A stretch of DNA of 64,000 nucleotides from Bacteroidales bacterium (lineage in GTDB: Bacteria; Bacteroidota; Bacteroidia; Bacteroidales; Tenuifilaceae). Location of the stretch: the NCBI GenBank assembly GCA_025361485.1, contig JANYLA010000028.1, positions 1 through 64,000 on the forward strand. The letters run 5' to 3'. A model generated the notes under the pieces. That model saw only the letters and a list, made by a program, of their open reading frames with translations, did no database searches and was not told the origin of the DNA. Each line of letters starts with the position of its first letter. The stretch's first letter is position 1. Made by a program: the position numbers and the translations under genes. Of this stretch, positions 55,901 to 61,475 are shown piece after piece.

Positions 55901-58020
55901 AGGTAAATACCGAGCTACAAAAAGAGAAGGATAAACTCATGTACACTCAAAATGAGCTACGTAGCGCATACGCCGATGTGGATCATCGCATAAAAGAACG
56001 AACCTATGATTTGGTAATAGCCAACAAATCTCTTCGAGAGGAGATTAACGAGCGAAAAAAAGCGGAGGAGGCCAAGCAGGTTAGCGAGGAGTATTTTAGG
56101 AATGTGTTCGAACATGCAGCCATTGGTAAGTCTATTACTGAAATTGGCGGAAAGTTAAAAACGAATAAAGCTTTCCGACAGATACTTGGCTACACCGAGG
56201 ATGAATTTTCGGTGCTAAGATGGCAGGACATTACACATCCCGATGATATTAAAGCAGATCAGGCAAACATTGAATCTCTTATATCGGGTAAATACACATC
56301 GTTGCGATGGGAAAAGAGGTATATCCACAAGGATGGACGAATCGTTTGGGTTGATTTAAGTACCGTTCTGCAAAGAGATAAAAATGATAACCCGCTCTAT
56401 TTTATTACCACCATTCAGGATATAACGGAACGCAAAGAGACAGAACGTGAACTAAGAGAGAGTAAAACAAAACTATTAGAGAACGAGCAAAGGTTGTCTC
56501 TTGCCTTAGCTGCATCCTCCGACGCTATATGGGAGTGGAATTACATTACTGGACAAACCTACTACAGCTCCCGATGGTACGAAATGCTTGGCTACGCCGA
56601 TCAGGAGTTTGAAATGACCTTTGATGCATGGAAAAACATTTGTCATCCCGACGATTTTCAACCCGCAGTTGATAAAATTAGTGCCGTTTTAAATAACCCC
56701 GAAAGTACGGGATATAATGCCGAATTCAGAATGCTACACAAGAATGGCAATTGGGTTTGGATTATGGGTCGGGGGAATGTTGTAAAAAGGGATAAAAATT
56801 TAAAACCATTACAGCTAAGCGGAACGAATACCAATATCAGCGAGCGCAAGCAGGCTGAAGAAGCAATTATAAATCTTAACTCCGAACTTGAACAACGGGT
56901 TTTTGAACGAACAAAACTGTTGACAAAAAGCGAGAATTTACTAGCTGAAACCGGAAGGCTTGCAAGGGTAGGAGGATGGGAAATTGACCTTAAATTAAAC
57001 AAGCTAAGCTGGACTGACACCGTGTACCTGATTCATGAGGTAGATCTTAATATTGAACCTACGGTTGAAGAGGCAATCAATTTCTATGCCCCCGAATCAA
57101 TTCCTGTTATTACTAATGCTGTAAAATTAGCAATTGAAAAAGACAAACCATTTGACGAAGAACTGCAATTGATTACTGCAAAGGGGAATAGATTATGGGT
57201 TCGTGCAATAGGAAAGGCATACACCGAAAACGCACAAACTGTAAGAATAGGGGGGATTTTTCAGGACATCAATGAACGAAAACTAGCAGAGCAAGAGCTG
57301 AAACGATTGATAATGAACCTAAATGTAAAATCTAACCAGCTGGAATCTACCAATAAAGAGCTCGAAGCATTCAGCTACTCCGTATCGCACGATTTGCGAG
57401 CACCGCTAAGGCATATTAACGGATTCGTTGATATGCTGACAAAAGATTCACGCGAACAGCTGTCGAAAGATTCTCAACATTACCTAGAAATTATTAATAC
57501 CTCTGCACTAAGAATGGGAACGCTGATTGATGATCTACTGAGCTTTTCGCGAACTGGTCGTGCCGAAATAAAAGAATCAGCGTTTAACATGAATCGGCTG
57601 GTTGAGGATTCAATATCGCAAATCAAACTTTCGACAAAAGATCGCAAAATTAGCTGGAAAATTGCTAACTTACCCGACGTTCATGGCGATTACAATTTAT
57701 TGCGTTTAGCATGGGTTAACCTAATCGATAATGCGGTTAAATACACCCGAACACGCAAAAAAGCGATTATAAATATTGATTGTAAGGAGGAAAAGGGCGA
57801 GTTTATTTTCAGCATTCGCGATAATGGGGTTGGTTTCGATATGCAGTACGCACAAAAGTTGTTTGGAGTATTCCAACGCTTACACTCAACCGCCGAGTTC
57901 GAAGGAACTGGAATTGGCCTAGCCAACGTTCGCCGTATCATCCTTAAGCACGGCGGCCGAACTTGGGCCGAAGCGGAAGTGGATAAAGGGGCAACATTTT
58001 ATTTTTCGTTACCCAGATAG
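52987..58020 (+). CDS. Fusion: CopA-type Cu(I) P-type ATPase, ETR1-like ethylene-binding-domain homologue, three PAS domains and histidine kinase
   Basis: A 1677-residue protein in one open frame. Residues 4-70 are an HMA domain (C16SNC19); 73-140 look like a second HMA without Cys. A complete P1B ATPase follows: TGES 345-348, CPC 449-451, DKTGT 493-497 (phospho-Asp 493), HP 533-534, TGDN 653-656, GDGIND 706-711, and CopA-type YN 771 and MxxSS 793-797. One extra helix (about 830-850) leads to three helices (868-960) that align without gaps to ETR1 through Y32-I35-P36 and C65-x3-H69 (here Y884, I887, P888, C917, H921). After a coiled coil come PAS domains (1030-1150, 1165-1288, 1315-1432) and a kinase with H1468 (SVSHDLRAP), N-box N1578, GTGIGL 1640-1645. 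Copper transport and sensing are inferred in one chain. Confidence 0.9.
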   Translation: MSSIKITTMPVTGLSCSNCAMSIETNVRKMNGVSEANVDFASEKLNVSFDPSQISELDIIALVRNVGYGVAIGKLELPITGMQDNTDALTLEKILIKQNGVLSCTVSYSTEHASLEYIPGVVSVAELAGVIRKAGFDLVQAAETEEIDDVEAKVRASELDKQKRLLLLGLIFTVPLVIYSMLHDFKIVGFEYDQFAMLFAATVVQFIVGWHFYIGAFKSLRYGSANMDVLIMLGSSVAYFSSLLVTIKIIDSPNVYYETGAAIITLIRLGKYLETRAKGKTSDALKALMNLKAKTAFVVRNGVETEINVEGVEVGDTIIVRPGGKVPVDGIISEGRSAFEESMITGESMPVSKGPGDIVIGATINREGLIKFEATKVGKNTTLSQIVKLVQQAQGSKAPIQKLADEVGKYFVPIIIGIALFTFIGWVYVAHMDWTGAMINAIAVVVIACPCAIGLATPTAIMVGTSKGAENGILFKNSETLERAGKINIVVLDKTGTITRGEPEVTEIISLDKTNTKEEVLRMAASAEQGSEHPLGRAIIKAAQEKGLTLNEPSQFRAHSGFGIRAIVEDHNIIVGNPRMMQNEGINIEPIEADILKLQGEGKTVMVLAKSKANSSETSKLIGLIAVADTVKHGAKEAIAELRQLGLEIVMITGDNQSTANAIAKEVGITRVIAEVLPSGKADAIKQLQASKSLGNFAHPVVAMVGDGINDAPALAQADVGIAIGTGTDIAIAAAGITLISGELSGVGKAISLSRGTSQTIVQNLIWALFYNVALIPIAAYGLLSPMFAAGAMAFSSIFVVTNSLRLRAYKVQTFTPKKTILRQSLELVPRIIAPAAALAILVIVPMVFMPGTNMEIKGANAGEMTPFVMMVMALSNAIIAISYASIPVFLIVFVRKRKDMPFTWIIFLFGLFILACGTTHIMHVIGLWWPINWEQATVDAICAFISLATAIVVWPYLPELLAIPSPSQLRQVNTELQKEKDKLMYTQNELRSAYADVDHRIKERTYDLVIANKSLREEINERKKAEEAKQVSEEYFRNVFEHAAIGKSITEIGGKLKTNKAFRQILGYTEDEFSVLRWQDITHPDDIKADQANIESLISGKYTSLRWEKRYIHKDGRIVWVDLSTVLQRDKNDNPLYFITTIQDITERKETERELRESKTKLLENEQRLSLALAASSDAIWEWNYITGQTYYSSRWYEMLGYADQEFEMTFDAWKNICHPDDFQPAVDKISAVLNNPESTGYNAEFRMLHKNGNWVWIMGRGNVVKRDKNLKPLQLSGTNTNISERKQAEEAIINLNSELEQRVFERTKLLTKSENLLAETGRLARVGGWEIDLKLNKLSWTDTVYLIHEVDLNIEPTVEEAINFYAPESIPVITNAVKLAIEKDKPFDEELQLITAKGNRLWVRAIGKAYTENAQTVRIGGIFQDINERKLAEQELKRLIMNLNVKSNQLESTNKELEAFSYSVSHDLRAPLRHINGFVDMLTKDSREQLSKDSQHYLEIINTSALRMGTLIDDLLSFSRTGRAEIKESAFNMNRLVEDSISQIKLSTKDRKISWKIANLPDVHGDYNLLRLAWVNLIDNAVKYTRTRKKAIINIDCKEEKGEFIFSIRDNGVGFDMQYAQKLFGVFQRLHSTAEFEGTGIGLANVRRIILKHGGRTWAEAEVDKGATFYFSLPR

Positions 58021-58041
58021 TCAATAGGAAGAAGAAGGCAA

Positions 58042-58164
58042 TAGGCAATAGTAATAAGATACCAATGGATGAATTTCAAAATACAAGTAATATGATTATA
58101 AAATTATTACAACATAATGATGACTCCCTAACCACTAACGTCTATTGCCTAATGCCTGTTGCCT
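58042..58164 (+). repeat. Perfect 123-bp direct repeat, copy 1
   Basis: Identical base for base to 58578-58700, offset 536. It contains a unique A/T-rich core flanked by heptamer units (TAGGCAA on the left, TTGCCTA on the right). A small frame from 58065 (MDEFQNTSNMIIKLLQHND...) is carried in both copies but is not convincing as a gene. Confidence 0.9.
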
Positions 58165-58199
58165 ATTGCCTAATGCCTAAACCCTAATGCCTCAGAAAC

Positions 58200-58556
58200 A
58201 TGATAAAAAGTTACAAAGACTTAATAGTTTGGCAAAAAAGTGTTGATCTGGTAGTATTAATTTATCAAATCACCGATAAGTTTCCTGCTAAAGAAAAATT
58301 TGGATTAATATCTCAAATGCAAAGAGCCTCTGTATCTATTTCTTCAAATATTGCAGAAGGATATGGAAGACAATCATCAGGCAGTTATGCCCAATTTCTT
58401 TCAATTGCCAGAGGCTCTTTGTTTGAACTAGAAACACAGATTGAATTGTGCATAAGATTAGAGTATATCCTAAGAGTAGAATCAGAAAAATTGCTTATTG
58501 AAACAACAGAGATTAGCAAAATGTTAACATCATTAATTTCAAAAATAAGGAAGTGA
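58200..58556 (+). CDS. Four-helix-bundle protein (23S rRNA intervening-sequence family)
   Basis: A 118-residue all-helical protein. The pattern MIKSYKDLIVWQKSVDL, then SQMQRASVSISSNIAEGYGR and SYAQFLSIARGSLFELETQ, is the family signature (IVS/S23-like). These proteins were first seen in 23S rRNA insertions and are spread widely in Bacteroidota as stand-alone genes. Their function is unknown. The gene lies exactly between two perfect 123-bp direct repeats, an arrangement suggesting a mobile or duplicating cassette. The start ATG follows a short heptamer run. Confidence 0.9.
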   Translation: MIKSYKDLIVWQKSVDLVVLIYQITDKFPAKEKFGLISQMQRASVSISSNIAEGYGRQSSGSYAQFLSIARGSLFELETQIELCIRLEYILRVESEKLLIETTEISKMLTSLISKIRK

Positions 58557-58577
58557 TAGGGATTAGGGATTAAGCGG

Positions 58578-58700
58578 TAGGCAATAGTAATAAGATACCA
58601 ATGGATGAATTTCAAAATACAAGTAATATGATTATAAAATTATTACAACATAATGATGACTCCCTAACCACTAACGTCTATTGCCTAATGCCTGTTGCCT
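58578..58700 (+). repeat. Perfect 123-bp direct repeat, copy 2
   Basis: Second copy of the repeat at 58042-58164. After it the sequences diverge inside a heptamer array. Confidence 0.9.
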
Positions 58701-58834
58701 AATGCCTGTTGCCTAATGCCTGTTGCCTAATGCCTGTTGCCTGTTGCCTAATGCCTGTTGCCTAATGCCTGTTGCCTAATGCCTAATGCCTGTTGCCTAT
58801 TGCCTGTTGCCTAATGCCTGTTGCCTAATGCCTA
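58681..58834 (+). repeat. Array of 22 heptamers (WTGCCTR) before the response regulator gene
   Basis: 154 bp made of exactly 22 seven-base units, mostly alternating TTGCCTA and ATGCCTG. There are no spacers. It ends 11 nt before the regulator's start codon and takes the place where a ribosome binding site and promoter would normally be. Confidence 0.92.
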
Positions 58835-58845
58835 ATAAAACCACC

Positions 58846-59292
58846 ATGAACGAACTTAGAACAATCCTCCTTGCCGAAGACAACCCCAACGATGTTGAGC
58901 TAACCCTTGCGGCATTGACTGAGCAGAACCTTGCAAACCGAGTGGTTACTGTTAAAGACGGTGTTGAGGTTATGGAATACCTCCGCTGCGAAGGGAAATT
59001 CAAACTCCGCAAAAAGGGAAATCCTGCGGTACTGCTATTGGATATTAAAATGCCCCGCATGGATGGCATTGAAGTGCTTCAGGTTATCCGTAACGATAAA
59101 ACGCTAAAAACATTACCTATTGTTATGCTCACCTCCTCGCGCGAAGAGCCTGATCTTAAAAAATGCTATAAGCTGGGGGTCAATGCATACGTTGTTAAGC
59201 CTGTAGATTTCAAAGATTTTTTTGAAGCTGTGAAACAACTCGGTGTATTCTGGGCGCTGATTAACGAGTTACCAAATGATGGAGAAAATTAA
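58846..59292 (+). CDS. Rcp1-like single-domain response regulator
   Basis: A 148-residue receiver domain: LLAEDNPNDVELTLAAL (acidic pocket), LLLDIKMPRMDGIEVL (phospho-Asp), VMLTSSREEPDL and VVKPVDFKDF (signature Thr and Lys). The N-terminus and the long beta4-alpha4 region match Rcp1-type regulators that pair with phytochrome-like kinases. An upstream ATG at 58786 in frame would start in the heptamer array and is rejected. The kinase at 52987-58020 has the same SVSHDLRAP transmitter type as Rcp1 partners, so they probably form a pair. No output domain is present. Confidence 0.92.
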   Translation: MNELRTILLAEDNPNDVELTLAALTEQNLANRVVTVKDGVEVMEYLRCEGKFKLRKKGNPAVLLLDIKMPRMDGIEVLQVIRNDKTLKTLPIVMLTSSREEPDLKKCYKLGVNAYVVKPVDFKDFFEAVKQLGVFWALINELPNDGEN

Positions 59293-60265
59293 CATGAACG
59301 AAAAAATAAACGTCAATACAGTACTGAACGTACTCTCGCTCGAAGACTCTCAACCCGACTTCGAGATTATTCGAAATCAGTTTATCAACGCAGGGTATAA
59401 TCTGAAATTAACCCATATTGAAAACGAAAAGGATTTTACATCATCAATCCGCAGCAATAAATACGATATCATTCTTGCCGATTTCAATTTACAGGGTTTT
59501 AATGCGTTTGGCGCGCTACGGCTGTGTAACGAGATATGCCCTACCACCCCATTTATCTGCGTTTCGGGTTCCATCGGTGAGGAAACCGCCATTGAGCTGA
59601 TCAAAGAGGGTGCAGTGGATTATATCCTAAAAGACCGATTAGTTAGACTCCCTTCGGCTGTTAAGCGAGCGCTTGATGAAGCAAAGGAGAAAGAATGCCG
59701 GAAGAGATCGGAAGAAGAATTAATAAGAAGCGAGGCTAAACAACGACTGGTATTGGAGAACATTAACGAAATAGTATATTCAATAAAGCAAATTAGCCCA
59801 GATTCCACTGAAGGAATACCCGATTTTGTTAGCAATCGTTCAGAATCAATTTTAGGCATAAAACCGAATGAATTTATACAACACCCTGAACTCTGGTTCA
59901 GCTTAATTCACCCCGATGATATTGGTATGATAGAAAAACAAACTAGTGACATTTTTACGGCTAAAGAAATCGGCTTACGCCTATACCGATTATTAAATAA
60001 ACAATCGGGGAAATATATTTGGGTTGAAGATTTAGTTGTACCTCAACTCGATGATAAGAACAGAGTAATTGGCACATTTGGAGTTGCCCGTAATATAACA
60101 GATCGAAAACTGGCAGAGGATGCCCTAAAAGACAAAGTAGGAGAACTGCAACGCTTCCACGATTTAACGGTAGGGCGCGAGCTAAAAATGATTGAACTCA
60201 AAAAGGAGATAAACGAGCTGCTAAAGGAGTTAGGACGAGAAGCAAAATATGTGATAGTAGGATGA
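59276..60265 (+). CDS. Receiver-PAS signalling protein
   Basis: A 329-residue protein. Residues about 14-130 are a receiver domain with SLEDSQPDFE, phospho-Asp D69 in ILADFNL, and K119 in YILKD. Residues about 155-285 are a PAS domain, ending in the linker ITDRKLAED. The C-terminus is a charged helix RELKMIELKKEINELL followed by KYVIVG. It overlaps the regulator's end by 17 nt, so translation is coupled. A second ATG at 59294 is an alternative start. It has no kinase or other enzymatic output. The same tail ends the PocR-PAS protein at 49625-51559. Confidence 0.86.
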   Translation: MMEKINMNEKINVNTVLNVLSLEDSQPDFEIIRNQFINAGYNLKLTHIENEKDFTSSIRSNKYDIILADFNLQGFNAFGALRLCNEICPTTPFICVSGSIGEETAIELIKEGAVDYILKDRLVRLPSAVKRALDEAKEKECRKRSEEELIRSEAKQRLVLENINEIVYSIKQISPDSTEGIPDFVSNRSESILGIKPNEFIQHPELWFSLIHPDDIGMIEKQTSDIFTAKEIGLRLYRLLNKQSGKYIWVEDLVVPQLDDKNRVIGTFGVARNITDRKLAEDALKDKVGELQRFHDLTVGRELKMIELKKEINELLKELGREAKYVIVG

Positions 60266-60269
60266 AATA

Positions 60270-60403
60270 GAACGCCGATAACGCATATGCATCATGCATC
60301 GCAGATTAAAACGGATAAAAAAACATGTGGTACCTAGAGTTAAGAAAAAATGAAATAAAGATCTGCGGTAACCAGCGTTTGGAAATCAGCGTTATCCGCG
60401 TTC
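60270..60403. repeat. 134-bp element with inverted ends in the spacer before the CheR gene
   Basis: GAACGCCGATAACGC (60270-60284) and its near-complement GCGTTATCCGCGTTC (60389-60403, one mismatch) bound the element. Inner GCAGAT and ATCTGC arms also pair. No gene is seen. Confidence 0.6.
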
Positions 60404-60412
60404 AATTGTAAA

Positions 60413-61234
60413 ATGAAACAAACAAACCAACATATCACCGATCTTATCCTGCAATTGCAAGGGGTTGATGTTTCGAAGTACGATGAGACTTTCCTAAACA
60501 AGTCCATTCAGAAAAGAATCACCGAAACCCATTGCAATTCGGTGCAAGAGTATTGTGCCTTACTAGAGCAAAAGAGTAACGAAGGAGAATATTTCTTGAA
60601 TTCACTACATATCAGCTACAGCGAGTTTTTTCGCAATACCCTAACGTACTCTGCATTGGAACACATCGTTTTGCCATCTATTGCCTTGCAAAAAAGAAGC
60701 ACCAAGCAAAAGGAGATTCGCATTTGGTCGGCTGCTTGCGCCGCCGGGCAGGAATCGTACAGCTTAGCAATGCTAATGGAGGAGCTTAAAAACGGTGATT
60801 GTGAAACAATCAAATACAGAATTTTTGCTACAGATCAGGATCAAACGCAAGTAATTGAAGCTCAAAAGGGGCAATATACTGCCGAAGCATTAAATAATTT
60901 GAGTTTAAAACGGTTTAACCAATGGTTTACACAACTTGGAAATAATTATATCGTAAAACAAGAGCTAAAAGCCAATATCGATTTTTCGGTATTCGACCTG
61001 TTCAGCGAGCAGTTGGGATGCCCACCAGCAAGTATTTTTGGCGATTTCGATTTGGTGGTATGCGCAAACCTTTTGTTTTACTACAAACACGAATATCAGA
61101 AAATGATACTCGAAAAAACGAGTGGTTGCAGGGCAAACGGAGGCTACCTTATCTGTGGCGAAACCGAAAGGGATATACTAATTCGACATAATTTTAAGGA
61201 GGTATTCCCACAATCGGCGATATTTAAAAAATAG
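60413..61234 (+). CDS. CheR-type protein-glutamate O-methyltransferase
   Basis: A 273-residue SAM methyltransferase of the CheR family. The N-terminal helical part (about 15-75) is followed by the catalytic domain. The SAM site is seen as RIWSAACAAGQESYSLAML, where most CheR have W(S)AGCSTGEEPYSLA. FRIFATDQD in form (YRIFATDQDQTQ) and the DLVVCANLLFYY motif (for CheR, the FRNVLIYF segment) follow. CheR methylates glutamates in chemoreceptors, but no chemoreceptor, CheB, CheA or CheW is encoded in the window. It is probably part of the surrounding PAS/kinase network. Confidence 0.85.
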   Translation: MKQTNQHITDLILQLQGVDVSKYDETFLNKSIQKRITETHCNSVQEYCALLEQKSNEGEYFLNSLHISYSEFFRNTLTYSALEHIVLPSIALQKRSTKQKEIRIWSAACAAGQESYSLAMLMEELKNGDCETIKYRIFATDQDQTQVIEAQKGQYTAEALNNLSLKRFNQWFTQLGNNYIVKQELKANIDFSVFDLFSEQLGCPPASIFGDFDLVVCANLLFYYKHEYQKMILEKTSGCRANGGYLICGETERDILIRHNFKEVFPQSAIFKK

Positions 61235-61241
61235 AACAATT

Positions 61242-61460
61242 AACCACAAGGTTCACAAAGAAAAAACACGAAGTACACAAAGAAAAAAATGAAATGATTA
61301 AAAAAACATAGTGGCCTTAGTGAAAACCCTTGTGCCCTTTGTGGTAGAATCTATTTAACCACAAGGTTCACAAAGAAAAAATACGAAGAACACAAAGAAA
61401 AAATGGAATGATTAAAAAAACGTAGTGGCCTTAGTGAAAACCTTTGTGCCCTTTGTGGTT
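61242..61460 (+). repeat. Tandem pair of about 104-bp units with self-complementary ends
   Basis: Unit 1 is 61242-61345 and unit 2 is 61357-61460, offset 115, with only a few differences. Each begins AACCACAAGG and ends CCTTTGTGGT(T/A), so each can fold back on itself. It occupies the spacer between the CheR gene and the hybrid kinase. Confidence 0.85.
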
Positions 61461-61475
61461 AAAAACAAGAAGATT

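Noticed and set aside
52987-58020. Frameshift or assembly joining of two separate genes
   Set aside because: The frame is continuous, the linker adds exactly the helix needed for topology, and base composition does not change at the joint. It should still be confirmed in relatives.
58065-58187. Small gene in the direct repeat (MDEFQNTSNMIIKLLQ...)
   Set aside because: It is present in both copies but runs into heptamer sequence at a different length in each, and has no recognisable family.
58681-58834. CRISPR array
   Set aside because: The units are 7 bp and contiguous, with no spacers and no cas genes in the window.
58786-58845. N-terminal extension of the response regulator encoded by the heptamer array
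   Set aside because: The residues (MPVAYCLLPNACCLMPNKTT) are translated repeat units. The receiver domain begins right after the ATG at 58846.
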